Position numbers and translations under genes: made by a program. Below are positions 48,896-57,982 of a DNA stretch of 64,000 nt, one piece after another. The notes beneath the pieces are model-generated. The model was given only the letters and a program-made list of their open reading frames with translations. It searched no databases and was not told where the DNA came from. Every line of letters begins with the position of its first letter. Position 1 is the first letter of the stretch. Source of the DNA: Streptomyces sporangiiformans (lineage in GTDB: Bacteria > Actinomycetota > Actinomycetes > Streptomycetales > Streptomycetaceae); assembly GCF_005768555.2 (NCBI RefSeq), contig NZ_VCHX02000071.1, forward strand, positions 21,263-85,262. The letters run 5' to 3'.

Positions 48896-50103
48896 GCCCC
48901 GTAACTGCGGAGTTCGACCTGGCGGTGGTCGGTGCGGGACTGATGGGGGCGGCCACCGCGTGGGCCGCCACCCGGCGCGGGCTGTCCGTGGCGGTCCTGG
49001 AGCAGTTCGGCGCCGGGCACGACCGGGGCAGTTCGCACGGCAGCGCCCGTATCGTCCGGCGCGCCTATCCGGACCCGGTGTACCTCCGGATGACCGGCCG
49101 CGCGATGGAGCTGTGGCGCGAGCTGGAGACCGACGCGGGCACGCGGCTGCTACGCACCGTCGGCGGCATCGACCACGGCCCACTGCGCGACCCGGAGCGC
49201 CTCGCGGACGCCCTCGCGACAGCCGCCGTGCCGCATGAACTGCTGCCGCCCGAGGAGGCGGCACTGCGCTGGCCGGGGCTGCGCTTCGACGGTCCGGTCC
49301 TGTTCCACCGCGAGGCGGGCACGGTCGACGCGGCCGGAGCCGTGGCCGCCTTCCTGGAACGGGCCGGTGTACGCGAGGCGGACATCCGGTACCACACCGC
49401 CGTACGCCGCATCGTCCCGCTCGGTGAACTCGGTACGTCCGGTGCGTCCGGTGCGTCCGGTGCGTCCGGTGCGTCCGGTGCGGAGGCGGTGCGGCTGGAG
49501 ACGGCGGAGGGCGCGACGCTCACCGCGCGCCGGGCCGTCTTCGCCGCCGGGGCCTGGGCGGCCGACCTGCTGGGCGGCCTCGTACCCCTGCCCGAACTGA
49601 CCGTCAGCCAGCAGCAGATCTTCCACTTCCCGCGCCGCGACCCGGTGGCAGATCCCTGGCCGGTCGTCGTCCACAAGGACGCCCTCAACACGTACAGCCT
49701 CCCGGGCGGGCGGGACGGCGGGCCGCACGACGGCCGCAAGATCGCCGAGCACAACGCCGGCGGCCCCACCACCGCGGGCACCCGCGACGGGAGGGTCGAC
49801 CCGGCCGCGCGCGACCGCATCACCGCCTACGTACGGGACTGGCTGCCCGGCCTGGTGCCGGAGCCCTTCAACGAGGCCACATGTCTGTACACCTCCACGG
49901 CGAACGACGACTTCGTCCTCGACCGCTTCGGCCCGCTGGTCGTCTGTTCGCCCTGCTCCGGGCACGGCGCCAAGTTCGCGCCGCTCATCGGGGAGATGGC
50001 CACGGACTTGGCCCTGGGCGGGGCGCCGCCCGAGCCGCGCTTCACGTTGGCCGCCCACCTGGCCCAGGTGGGACGCACCGTCGCGGCACAATGGCCCGTA
50101 TGA
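48892..50103 (+). CDS. Monomeric sarcosine oxidase-family FAD oxidoreductase
   Basis: 403 residues from GTG 48892. MSOX/N-methyltryptophan oxidase family: FDLAVVGAGLMGAATAWAAT, GSSHGSARIVRRAYPDPVY, the flavin-linking Cys331 in ATCLYTSTANDDFVLDRFGP, and CSGHGAKFAPLIG. These enzymes oxidise N-methyl amino acids, releasing formaldehyde and the free amine. Translational coupling to glxD suggests it acts on the synthase product, possibly N-methylglutamate, instead of the multi-subunit MgdABCD. A Gly-Ala-Ser repeat (~181-196) lies in a loop. Confidence 0.9.
   Translation: MSPVTAEFDLAVVGAGLMGAATAWAATRRGLSVAVLEQFGAGHDRGSSHGSARIVRRAYPDPVYLRMTGRAMELWRELETDAGTRLLRTVGGIDHGPLRDPERLADALATAAVPHELLPPEEAALRWPGLRFDGPVLFHREAGTVDAAGAVAAFLERAGVREADIRYHTAVRRIVPLGELGTSGASGASGASGASGAEAVRLETAEGATLTARRAVFAAGAWAADLLGGLVPLPELTVSQQQIFHFPRRDPVADPWPVVVHKDALNTYSLPGGRDGGPHDGRKIAEHNAGGPTTAGTRDGRVDPAARDRITAYVRDWLPGLVPEPFNEATCLYTSTANDDFVLDRFGPLVVCSPCSGHGAKFAPLIGEMATDLALGGAPPEPRFTLAAHLAQVGRTVAAQWPV
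49432..49476 (+). repeat. Five 9-bp tandem repeats within the MSOX-family gene
   Basis: GGTACGTCC followed by four perfect GGTGCGTCC units, coding (Gly-Thr/Ala-Ser) repeats, plus a sixth partial unit. It falls between beta strands before EAVRLETAEG, probably a surface loop. The perfect units suggest recent slippage and strain-to-strain length variation. Confidence 0.85.
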
Positions 50104-50765
50104 CGCCTGACCCGGACACCCCCGTGTTCCCCGACCGCTCCGTCGACCTGCCGGAGCGCGAGGTCGACCCCCTTGAGGCGGCGCGGAAGCTGGAGCTCGA
50201 AGTCGTCATCGGCCGCCAGGTGCGGGAGTACCGTACGGCCGCGGGCCTTTCGGTGGCCGAGATGGCGGCTCGGGTCGGGATCTCCAAAGCGATGCTCTCC
50301 AAGATCGAGAACGCTCAGACCTCGTGCAGCCTCACCACGCTCGGCCGGCTCGCCACCGGTCTCGGGGTGCCGGTCACCGCGCTGTTCCGCGGGGTGGACG
50401 CCGACCGCGAGGCGGTCTTCGTCCCGGCCGGGCAGGGCGCCCGTATCGTCCGCCGCGGCAGCCGGGTCGGCCACCTCTACGAGCTCCTCGGCGCCCTGCG
50501 CGGCCCGCACAAGCGCATGGAGGCCGTCCTGGTCACCCTCACCGAGCAGAGCGAGGTCTTTCCCCTCTTCCAGCACCCGGGCACCGAGCTGCTCTACATG
50601 CTGGAGGGCGAGATGATCTACGGGCACGGCGAGGCCAGTTACACCATGCGCCCCGGGGACGCCCTCCAACTCGACGGTGAGGGCGCGCACGGGCCACAGG
50701 AACTGGTGGAACTCCCGATCCGCTTCCTGTCCGTCACCTCGTACGGCGACCACATCCCTGGCTGA
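50100..50765 (+). CDS. XRE-family regulator with C-terminal cupin
   Basis: 221 residues from ATG 50100, overlapping the MSOX-family stop (ATG 50091 adds three residues). HTH (~35-95): REYRTAAGLSVAEMAARVGI, SKAMLSKIENAQTSCSLTTL, GRLATGLGVPVTALF. The cupin sensor (~130-215) has HPGTELLYMLEGEMIYGHGE and MRPGDALQLDGEGAHG. Regulators of this PuuR/SutR layout often control polyamine or amine use, so it probably regulates the glnT-glx-oxidase operon of which it is the last gene. Confidence 0.9.
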   Translation: MTPDPDTPVFPDRSVDLPEREVDPLEAARKLELEVVIGRQVREYRTAAGLSVAEMAARVGISKAMLSKIENAQTSCSLTTLGRLATGLGVPVTALFRGVDADREAVFVPAGQGARIVRRGSRVGHLYELLGALRGPHKRMEAVLVTLTEQSEVFPLFQHPGTELLYMLEGEMIYGHGEASYTMRPGDALQLDGEGAHGPQELVELPIRFLSVTSYGDHIPG

Positions 50766-50780
50766 GCGCCCCGTTCAGCG

Positions 50781-51482
50781 TCAGCTCGGGCTGTCGTCCT
50801 CGCCCACGGGAGGCATGAAGGCGCGCAGCCATCGCTCGGTCTGGGCGACATGGGCCTGTGCAGCGCCGGCGGCGGCGACGGGGTCCCGGTCGGCGATGGC
50901 CGTGGCCAGCACCCGATGATCCTCATCGCTCTTGCGGCGCAGCTCTGGGCCCTCGGGGAGGGTGAAGACCTGGTACTTGCGGGAGCGGGCGCGGAAGACC
51001 GACAGCAGAGACGCCAGAGTGGGATTGCCGCCGATCCGGGCGATCTCCGAGTGGAACCGGTGGTCGAGCTCGGAGGCCTGGGCAGGGTCGTCGGTAGCCT
51101 CCATGGCCTCGATGAGCGAGAAGAGCGTCCCTACCGTCTCCGGTGTGCAACGTGCCGCGGCCTGGGCGGCGACATGGGCCTCCAGCACGCGCCGGATCTC
51201 GTAGACCTCCAACAGACCGGTGAGCGGCAGGAGTTCGAGGGTCAGCGAGAGGCTGCCGATGACGTCCTCCGGCCTGAGCTGGGAGACGTACGTGCCGGAG
51301 CCGTGGCGCGGCTCGATCACGCCCAGGGCGGCGAGCATGCGCACGGCTTCGCGCAACGACCCCCGCGAGACGCCCAGTTCCTCGCAGAGGTCCGCCTCGG
51401 GCGGAATCCGCTCGCCCGCGCCGAGGCGCCCGGTGGCGATCATGTGCCGTAGGCCGTGGAACGCCTTGTCGACTGCGGACAT
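50781..51482 (-). CDS. FadR/GntR-family repressor
   Basis: 233 residues from ATG 51482, set by GGGGAGGAG upstream. Winged helix (~5-70) with GERIPPEADLCEELGVSRGS and LREAVRMLAALGVIEPRHGS; FCD ligand domain with ELDHRFHSEIARIGGNPTL and DEDHRVLATAIADRD, whose Asp/His residues usually bind a metal. It is divergent from the aminotransferase-ABC transporter operon. Three AGTCATC-type sites in the shared gap are its likely operators. Confidence 0.92.
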   Translation of the reverse strand: MSAVDKAFHGLRHMIATGRLGAGERIPPEADLCEELGVSRGSLREAVRMLAALGVIEPRHGSGTYVSQLRPEDVIGSLSLTLELLPLTGLLEVYEIRRVLEAHVAAQAAARCTPETVGTLFSLIEAMEATDDPAQASELDHRFHSEIARIGGNPTLASLLSVFRARSRKYQVFTLPEGPELRRKSDEDHRVLATAIADRDPVAAAGAAQAHVAQTERWLRAFMPPVGEDDSPS

Positions 51483-51543
51483 CGGTCTCCTCCCCTGACG
51501 GGCCGGCAGCACAGCCAGGACCCTCGGGCACTGTACCGAGGCA

Positions 51544-51654
51544 AGTCATCAGATGTCTTCCGGGCGCAGGCCACGAGTCATCTGATGACTTTCCCTTGAT
51601 GCACCCTTGTGGAGCCAATATCACCGTGCCAGGATGCCGAGTCATCATACGTCT
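51544..51654. promoter_or_regulatory. Three AGTCATC palindromic operators for the FadR-type repressor
   Basis: A perfect palindrome AGTCATC-T-GATGACT at 51576-51590 is flanked by two imperfect copies: AGTCATCAGATGTCT (51544-51558) and AGTCATCATACGTCT (51640-51654). They sit between the divergent regulator and the aminotransferase operon, and the right one is ~56 bases from the GTG at 51711. Sites of 13-17 bp with outward GTC/GAC are usual for this family. Confidence 0.7.
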
Positions 51655-51710
51655 CTTGGGGCGAGATCTGATGCCCCACAGGCGCTCGGGCCCGGCTGAA
51701 GTGGAGTCAT

Positions 51711-52952
51711 GTGAGCGAGACCGAGGTCACCACCGCACCCAGCCCCCTCCTGCTGGCCGACGGCCGACCCGCGGCCCGGGGCTGGTCGCTGGACCCCGCC
51801 CTGCGGCACCTGAACCACGGTTCGTTCGGAGCAGTCCCCCTGGTGGCGCAGGAGTCGCAGAACCAGCTGCGCGCGGAGATGGAACGCTCCCCGGTGGTGT
51901 GGTTCCCGGCACTGCCGCCACGGCTCGCCGCCACCCGGGTCGACCTCGCGGCCTTCCTGCGGGTCGCCCCCGACGACGTCGCCCTGGTGCCCAACGCGAG
52001 CGCCGGCGCCAGCGTCGTGTACTCCGGCCTCACCCGCAGCCGCGGCGGGGAGATCGTCGTCACCGACCACGGCTACGGGGCCGTGACCATGGGCGCCGAG
52101 CGGCTGGCCCGGCGCTGGGGCGGCCGGGTCCGCACCGCCCGGGTGCCGCTGGACGCGGACGAGCGGCAGGCGTACGAGGCCGTGGCCGCCGAGTTGAGCG
52201 AGGCCACCGACCTGATCGTCGTCGACCAGATCACCTCGGCGACGGCACGCCGGATGCCGGTGGAGCGGATCGGCGCGGAGGCCCGACGGCGCGGCATCCC
52301 GTTGCTCGTGGACGGCGCACACGCCCCCGGTCTGATCGCCGCCCCGCTCGCCGGCGTGACGGGCGACTTCTGGGTCGGCAACCTCCACAAGTGGGGCTGC
52401 GCACCACGCGGCACCGCGACGCTCGTCGCCCGCGGCCCCTTGCGTGAGCAGCTCTACCCGCTGATCGACTCCTGGGGCGCCGCCGATCCGTACCCCGACC
52501 GCTTCGACCAGCAAGGCACGGTGGACGCCACCGCCTATCTGGCGGCGCCGACGGCACTCCACTTCATCGAGCGCACCTGGGGCTGGGAGACCGCCCGCCG
52601 CTACATGGACGACCTGGCCGGCTACGCCGAGCAGGTCATCGGCGCCGCGTTCGCCGAACTGACCGGAGCGAACGGCCCCGTCGGCGTCGGCATGCCCGTC
52701 CCCGGCATGCGGCTGGTGCGGCTGCCCTCGGGCCTGGGCACCAGCCGCGTCGAGGCCGACGCGCTGCGCGACCGGGTCGCCGAGGAGCTGGGGGTGGAGG
52801 CGGCCTTCACCAGCTTCGGCGGCGTCGGCTATCTGCGGCTGTCCGCACACGTCTACAACACCGCCGCCGACTACGAGTACTTCGCCGAGACCTGCGTCCC
52901 CGTCCTCGGCGAGTGGGCCCGCACGGCCCGTGAACAGCACAGCGCGCCGTAG
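51711..52952 (+). CDS. Class V aminotransferase-fold protein (isopenicillin N epimerase-like)
   Basis: 413 residues from GTG 51711. PLP-dependent fold type I: HLNHGSFGAVPLVAQESQNQ at the start (as in CefD-like proteins), NASAGASVVYSGL, LLVDGAHAPGLIAAPL and the PLP Lys in WVGNLHKWGCAPRGTA. Members are epimerases, desulfurases or transaminases; the CefD-like subgroup is functionally diverse. It leads an operon with a sugar-type ABC importer, so it may act on an imported amino compound. Confidence 0.86.
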   Translation: MSETEVTTAPSPLLLADGRPAARGWSLDPALRHLNHGSFGAVPLVAQESQNQLRAEMERSPVVWFPALPPRLAATRVDLAAFLRVAPDDVALVPNASAGASVVYSGLTRSRGGEIVVTDHGYGAVTMGAERLARRWGGRVRTARVPLDADERQAYEAVAAELSEATDLIVVDQITSATARRMPVERIGAEARRRGIPLLVDGAHAPGLIAAPLAGVTGDFWVGNLHKWGCAPRGTATLVARGPLREQLYPLIDSWGAADPYPDRFDQQGTVDATAYLAAPTALHFIERTWGWETARRYMDDLAGYAEQVIGAAFAELTGANGPVGVGMPVPGMRLVRLPSGLGTSRVEADALRDRVAEELGVEAAFTSFGGVGYLRLSAHVYNTAADYEYFAETCVPVLGEWARTAREQHSAP

Positions 52953-52993
52953 CCAAGGAAGAGCCAGGAAGAAGCAAGGAAGAGGTCAGCACT

Positions 52994-54286
52994 ATGAGAA
53001 GAAGGACGGCAGCCGTCGCCCTCGGTACAGCCGCCACGATGGTTCTGACCGGCTGTTCCACCATGAGCCCCAGCGCGGGCGGAACAGTCACCCTCAACAT
53101 GGTCGAGAGCCTGACGAACCCTGCCCGCACCGATCTCCTCAAAGGCCTGATAGCGGACTTCGAGAAGAAGAACCCCAAGATCAAGGTCAACCTGGTCTCG
53201 CCGCCCACCGAGCAGGCCGACCAGAAGATCCAGCAGATGCTCCAGTCCGGCAGCGGTGTGGACACCCTCGAGGTGCGGGACATCACCGTGGGGCCGTGGT
53301 CGAACAACGGCTGGCTCTACGACATGAAGAAGGACCTCACCGGCTGGAAGGGCTGGCAGGCCATGACGGAGAACGCCGTCAAGGCCTCCGAGGACGCCGC
53401 GGGCAAGACGTACTTCGTCCCCTACGGCTTCTACGGTCTGAGCCTGTTCTATCGCTCCGACCTGATCAAGGACGCCGGCTTTGACAAGCCTCCGGCCACC
53501 TGGGCCGAACTGCTGAGGCAGGCCTCCGCCGTCCACGACCCAGCGGGGCGCCGGTACGGCTATGCCTTCCGGGGCGGGGCCAACGCCAATGGCAACGCCG
53601 CCGCGATCATCGAAGCCTACGTCGCCGACCAGGTCGACCCCGCCAACGGCTACAAGCTCAAGGACGGCAGCACGATCTTCTCCGCGCCCGGGGCGCTCGA
53701 CGCCATGGAGACCTACCTCAAGCTCTTCAAACAGGCATCACCCAAGTCGTCCGTCGCCTGGGGCTATCCGGAGATGGTCGAGGCCTTCTCCAACGGATCC
53801 ACGGCCTTCCTGCTCCAGGACCCCGAAGTGATCGCCACGGTCTCGGAGTCCAAATCGATCACGAAGACGCAGTGGAGCACCGCCCCGCTGGTGGCCGGCC
53901 CCAGCGGCAAGACCGTCCAGCCGCTGGCCACCGCCGGCTGGGGCGTCGCGAAGGGCAGCAAGCACAAGGCCGAGGCCGTCAAGCTGGTCGAGTTCCTCTC
54001 CGAAGGCAAGGCATCGACGACCTTCACCAAGAAGAACAGCCTGGTGCCGATCCTCAAGTCGGCGACCGAGGACCCGTTCTACAAGACCGGCCCATGGTCC
54101 AGCTACGTCACCATGACGGAGCAGCCGGAGAAGTACCTCGTCGTCACCCAGCCGCGCGGCGTCGCCTGGTGGACCGAGTGGCAGCAGAAGGCCGACGCCG
54201 ACGTCCAGAAGATGATCCTCGGCAAGCTGACGCCCAAGAAGCTACTGGCCGGCTGGGACACGTACTGGACCGAGAAGTGGAAGTAG
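52994..54286 (+). CDS. Extracellular solute-binding lipoprotein (CUT1/family 1)
   Basis: 430 residues from ATG 52994, GAAGAGG upstream. Lipobox LTGC (Cys21). Family 1 binding protein: LKGLIADFEKKNPKIKVNLV, KIQQMLQSGSGVDTLEVRD, YFVPYGFYGLSLFYRSDLIK and WGYPEMVEAFSNGSTAFLLQ. Members bind oligosaccharides, glycerol-phosphates or amino-sugars and pass them to two permeases. No ATPase gene follows; a shared MsiK-type ATPase encoded elsewhere is the rule for such Streptomyces systems. Confidence 0.92.
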   Translation: MRRRTAAVALGTAATMVLTGCSTMSPSAGGTVTLNMVESLTNPARTDLLKGLIADFEKKNPKIKVNLVSPPTEQADQKIQQMLQSGSGVDTLEVRDITVGPWSNNGWLYDMKKDLTGWKGWQAMTENAVKASEDAAGKTYFVPYGFYGLSLFYRSDLIKDAGFDKPPATWAELLRQASAVHDPAGRRYGYAFRGGANANGNAAAIIEAYVADQVDPANGYKLKDGSTIFSAPGALDAMETYLKLFKQASPKSSVAWGYPEMVEAFSNGSTAFLLQDPEVIATVSESKSITKTQWSTAPLVAGPSGKTVQPLATAGWGVAKGSKHKAEAVKLVEFLSEGKASTTFTKKNSLVPILKSATEDPFYKTGPWSSYVTMTEQPEKYLVVTQPRGVAWWTEWQQKADADVQKMILGKLTPKKLLAGWDTYWTEKWK

Positions 54287-54288
54287 AC

Positions 54289-55272
54289 ATGACCGCCGCT
54301 TCCACCACGGCGAAGACGAGAGCGAGGTCCGGGCGCCCTTCCCGCAAGGGGGGCGCCCCGCCCGCCCACGGCGCGCGCCGCAGGCGGGAGTTCACCACCC
54401 GCCGCGGCCTGCTCATCGCCGCCTTCATGGCACCGGCCGCGGTCTTCGTCGCCGTCTTCACTTACTACCCGGTGATCGCGGGCAGTCAGATGGCCTTCCG
54501 CAACTGGAAGCTGACGGATCTCACCGACACCTCCTGGGTGGGCCTGAAGAACTTCCGCGACGTGTTCACCGACCCCGCGTGGGGCACCGTGCTGGCCAAC
54601 ACCGCTGTGTGGGTGGTCGGTTCGATCGTGCCCCAGTTGGTGATCGGCTTCGCCCTCGCCCTGTGGCTGCGCCGCCGGTTCCGCTTCCGCGGTGTCTACC
54701 AGGCACTGGTCTTCTTCCCCTGGGCGATCTCCGGGTTCCTCATCGGCATCCTCTTCCGCTGGCTGTTCAACAGCGAGTTCGGCGTCGTCAACGACCTGTT
54801 GCAGAAGGCCGGGCTGATCGACGAGCCGATCGCCTGGCTGGCCGATCCGCACAAGGCGATGGTCGCCGTGCTGATCGCCAACATCTGGTACGGCGTCACC
54901 TTCTTCACGATCATGATCCTGGCGGCGTTGCAGTCGATCCCCGACGAGTTGTACGAGGCGGCGGCACTGGACGGTGCGGGCAAGGCACGCACGCTCTTCC
55001 AGATCACCATCCCGTACATCCGGACCACGTTGGCGCTCACCGTGCTGCTGCGGATCATCTGGATCTTCAACTTCCCCGACCTGATCTTCGGGATGACGGG
55101 CGGCGGACCCAACAACGAGACGCACATCGTGACCACCTGGATGATCAAGATCACCCAGCAGGGCGACTACGGCAGGGCATCGGCCCTGGGCCTCCTCGTG
55201 GTGGCCGGGCTGTTGCTCTTCGCGACGTTCTTCCTGCTGGCCACCCGCGAGAAGCGAGAGGTGAGGCCGTGA
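54289..55272 (+). CDS. Sugar-type ABC transporter permease (MalF/UgpA type)
   Basis: 327 residues from ATG 54289, 2 bases after the binding-protein stop. A basic N-terminus (~35 residues, Arg-rich) precedes six membrane segments. The permease EAA loop is EAAALDGAGKARTLFQITIP. Also GVTFFTIMILAALQSIPDEL and GMTGGGPNNETHIVTTWMI. It forms half of the channel with the next gene, whose start it overlaps. Confidence 0.94.
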   Translation: MTAASTTAKTRARSGRPSRKGGAPPAHGARRRREFTTRRGLLIAAFMAPAAVFVAVFTYYPVIAGSQMAFRNWKLTDLTDTSWVGLKNFRDVFTDPAWGTVLANTAVWVVGSIVPQLVIGFALALWLRRRFRFRGVYQALVFFPWAISGFLIGILFRWLFNSEFGVVNDLLQKAGLIDEPIAWLADPHKAMVAVLIANIWYGVTFFTIMILAALQSIPDELYEAAALDGAGKARTLFQITIPYIRTTLALTVLLRIIWIFNFPDLIFGMTGGGPNNETHIVTTWMIKITQQGDYGRASALGLLVVAGLLLFATFFLLATREKREVRP

Positions 55273-56105
55273 TCGGCAAGGAAACCACGGCCGGACGGAC
55301 CGTCAAGTTCGCCTTCCTGGGCCTGTGGCTGCTCTTCACCGTCTTCCCGCTGTACTGGATCACGGTCACGTCGCTCAAGGCGCCAGGCGACATCTTCGCC
55401 TTCCCGATCGCCTACTGGCCCGAGCACTTCTCACTGGAGAACTACAGCGAGCTCTTCGGCACGGCCGACTTCGGGACCTACCTCACCAACAGCCTCGTCG
55501 TCGCGACCGTCGCGGGCGCGGTGGCCACGGCGATCTCGATGCTGTCGGCGTACGTGCTGGCGCGCTTCGAGTTCCGCACCAAGTCCGCCCTGCTGATGGC
55601 CGCGCTGGTCACCCAGATGATCCCCGCCTTCATCGCGCTGGGTCCGCTGTACCTGCTCATGACCGACCTCAGGCTGGTCGACAACCGCCTCGGGCTAATC
55701 CTCGTCTACATCGCCGTGTGCATCCCGTTCTGCACGGTGATGCTCCGCGGCTTCTTCGAGAACATCCCGGACGCACTGGAGGAGGCCGCCATGATCGACG
55801 GACTCTCGCGGTTCGGGGCCCTGTTCCGGGTGCTGCTGCCGGTGATGCGTCCCGGGATCGTGGCCGCGTTCATCTTCAACTTCGTCAACTGCTGGAACGA
55901 GCTGTTCCTTTCGGTGACGCTGATGAACAGCGACACCAACAAGACCATCCCCACGGCCCTGAACGGCTTCATCTCCAGCTTCAACATCGACTGGGGCTCG
56001 ATGTCCGCGGCGGCCGTGCTCACCATCCTGCCCACGATGCTGCTGTTCGCCTTCGCCAGCCGCCATATCGTCCAGGGGCTCACCTCCGGCGCGGTCAAGG
56101 GATAA
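55269..56105 (+). CDS. Sugar-type ABC transporter permease (MalG/UgpE type)
   Basis: 278 residues from GTG 55269. Six membrane segments, the EAA loop EEAAMIDGLSRFGALFRVLL, and typical blocks YWITVTSLKAPGDIFAFPIA, NSLVVATVAGAVATAISMLS and FVNCWNELFLSVTLM. Last gene of the importer; 166 bases separate it from the NCS1 permease gene. Confidence 0.94.
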   Translation: MIGKETTAGRTVKFAFLGLWLLFTVFPLYWITVTSLKAPGDIFAFPIAYWPEHFSLENYSELFGTADFGTYLTNSLVVATVAGAVATAISMLSAYVLARFEFRTKSALLMAALVTQMIPAFIALGPLYLLMTDLRLVDNRLGLILVYIAVCIPFCTVMLRGFFENIPDALEEAAMIDGLSRFGALFRVLLPVMRPGIVAAFIFNFVNCWNELFLSVTLMNSDTNKTIPTALNGFISSFNIDWGSMSAAAVLTILPTMLLFAFASRHIVQGLTSGAVKG

Positions 56106-56271
56106 GGGTGTAGCCCCTGGGCGGGTCCTGAAAATGGAAGAGAGTTTCCGTTGACGTGCCTGTTACTCGCGCGCTATTCCTGAGCAACACATGCACCGTT
56201 CCCTGACCTGCGACATCAGCAGTGCGGCGCCAGGCCGGGACGGAGATGTCTCCCAGCAAGGAGGACAGGAC

Positions 56272-57798
56272 ATGACGGCCACAGACAGCGCGGGCGGGGA
56301 CAGATCCACCGTCCCGCAGGGGTACTCCCCCCGTCTCTACAACGAGGATCTCGCCCCGGCCACCGAGCGCAAGTGGGGCGCGTTCAGCATCTTCAACGTC
56401 TGGACCTCCGACGTACACAGTCTGTACGGCTACTTCCTGGCCGCCAGCCTGTTCCTCGTCGCCGGAAACACCTTCAAGTTCCTCATCGGCATCGGCGTCG
56501 GCTCGCTGATCATCTACTGGCTGATGACCCTCATCGGCAACGCGGGTGTCAAGACCGGTGTCCCCTACCCCGTCCTCGCCCGCGCCTCGTTCGGCACCTT
56601 CGGCGCCAACGTCCCGGCACTCGTCCGTGCCGTGGTCGCCACCTTCTGGTACGGCGCCCAGACCAGCGCCGCCGCCGGCGCCATCGTCGCCTTCCTCGTC
56701 CGCTACGACGGCCCCCAGCACCTGCACGAGACCAGCAGACTCTTCGACCACAGCGGCCTTGAAGTGCTGTGCTACCTCGGTGTGTGGGCCGCCCAACTGC
56801 TCATCATCAGCAAGGGGATGGAAACGGTCCGCCGTTTCCAGGACTTCGCGGGACCGGCGGTCTGGCTGATGATGCTGGTCCTGGCGGTCGCGCTGTCCGT
56901 GAAGGCCGGGGCGCTGGACTTCTCCGTCGACATGCCGGGCGACGACCTGGCCGCGCTCGCCAAGAGCGCCACCGGGCTCGACGTCAGCCCGGGCTCGCTC
57001 GCCGCGATCGCGGCGATAGCCGCGACCTGGGTGACCTACTTCGCCGCCCTGTTCCTCAACTTCGGTGACTTCGCGCGCTTCACCCCGGACGAGAAGACCC
57101 TGAAGAAGGGCAACGTCTGGGGCCTGCCCGTCAACCTGATCCTCTTCTCCCTCGTCGCCGCGATCACCACGGCCGCGGCCAGCAACGTGTACGGCGAGGT
57201 CATCCTCGAACCGGCCAAGATCTCCGCCAAGTTCGACAGCGCGTTCCTCGTCCTGCTCGCCGCCCTGACCTTCGCCGTGGCAACGCTCGGCATCAACGTC
57301 GTCGCCAACTTCGTCAGCCCCGCCTTCGACTTCGCCAACGTGGCCCCGAAGTACGTGACCTTCCGCAGGGGCGGCCTCATCGCCGCCGTCATCGCGCTTC
57401 TGCTCTACCCGCTCCACCCCTGGGACAACGCCCCCAGCTTCGTCAACGCCATCGGCTCGACGATGGGCCCCATCTTCGGCGTGATCGTCGTCGACTACTA
57501 CCTCATCCGGAAGGCACAGCTGCACGTACCCGCTCTGTACGAGGAGGGCGGGGAGTTCCGCTTCCAGGGCGGCTGGAACGTACGCGCCTTCGCCGCCGCC
57601 GCGGTGGGCGCCGTCTTCTCCAGCATCCTTCCCACCTACGGACCGTCCGGATACGGGGCGACGCTCGGCCCGTACTCCTGGTTCATCGGAGTCATCGTGT
57701 CCGGGGTGCTCTACTTCGCCTTCAGCGGAGGCAAGAGCCCGCTCGCCACCCCGGCTGCCGCCATGCACGGGGAATCGGACGTCGCCAAGGGATCGTAG
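56272..57798 (+). CDS. NCS1 family nucleobase/hydantoin-type permease
   Basis: 508 residues from ATG 56272, set by AGGAGGAC upstream (ATG 56191 lacks one). Twelve membrane segments; NCS1 blocks LYNEDLAPATERKWGAFSIF, NVWTSDVHSLYGYFLAAS, GVPYPVLARASFGTFGANVP, and GDFARFTPDEK. The family imports cytosine, uracil, allantoin, hydantoins or thiamine with H+ or Na+. No nucleobase catabolic gene lies adjacent, so substrate is open. A strong terminator follows. Confidence 0.93.
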   Translation: MTATDSAGGDRSTVPQGYSPRLYNEDLAPATERKWGAFSIFNVWTSDVHSLYGYFLAASLFLVAGNTFKFLIGIGVGSLIIYWLMTLIGNAGVKTGVPYPVLARASFGTFGANVPALVRAVVATFWYGAQTSAAAGAIVAFLVRYDGPQHLHETSRLFDHSGLEVLCYLGVWAAQLLIISKGMETVRRFQDFAGPAVWLMMLVLAVALSVKAGALDFSVDMPGDDLAALAKSATGLDVSPGSLAAIAAIAATWVTYFAALFLNFGDFARFTPDEKTLKKGNVWGLPVNLILFSLVAAITTAAASNVYGEVILEPAKISAKFDSAFLVLLAALTFAVATLGINVVANFVSPAFDFANVAPKYVTFRRGGLIAAVIALLLYPLHPWDNAPSFVNAIGSTMGPIFGVIVVDYYLIRKAQLHVPALYEEGGEFRFQGGWNVRAFAAAAVGAVFSSILPTYGPSGYGATLGPYSWFIGVIVSGVLYFAFSGGKSPLATPAAAMHGESDVAKGS

Positions 57799-57811
57799 GC
57801 AACGGCTTGCC

Positions 57812-57847
57812 CCCGGTCATCCGAGTGCGCGCACTCGGATGACCGGG
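57812..57847 (+). terminator. Perfect 36-bp palindrome terminator after the NCS1 permease gene
   Basis: Arms of 17 bases (57812-57828 and 57831-57847) are exact reverse complements around a GC centre, starting CCCGGTCATCCGAGTGC. It lies 13 bases after the stop codon. No long T run follows, which is common for actinobacterial terminators. Confidence 0.85.
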
Positions 57848-57982
57848 CTCTGCGCGGTCCGTCGCCTGCCGGGGCGGGGGCCGCTTCGGCTCGGTGCAGC
57901 TGGGGTTACTCCTTAGCATTAGCAATCTCCCTATAGGGCACGCGTTTACGGTGAGGCTTCCCCCCGACTTGGAGGCCGCTCC

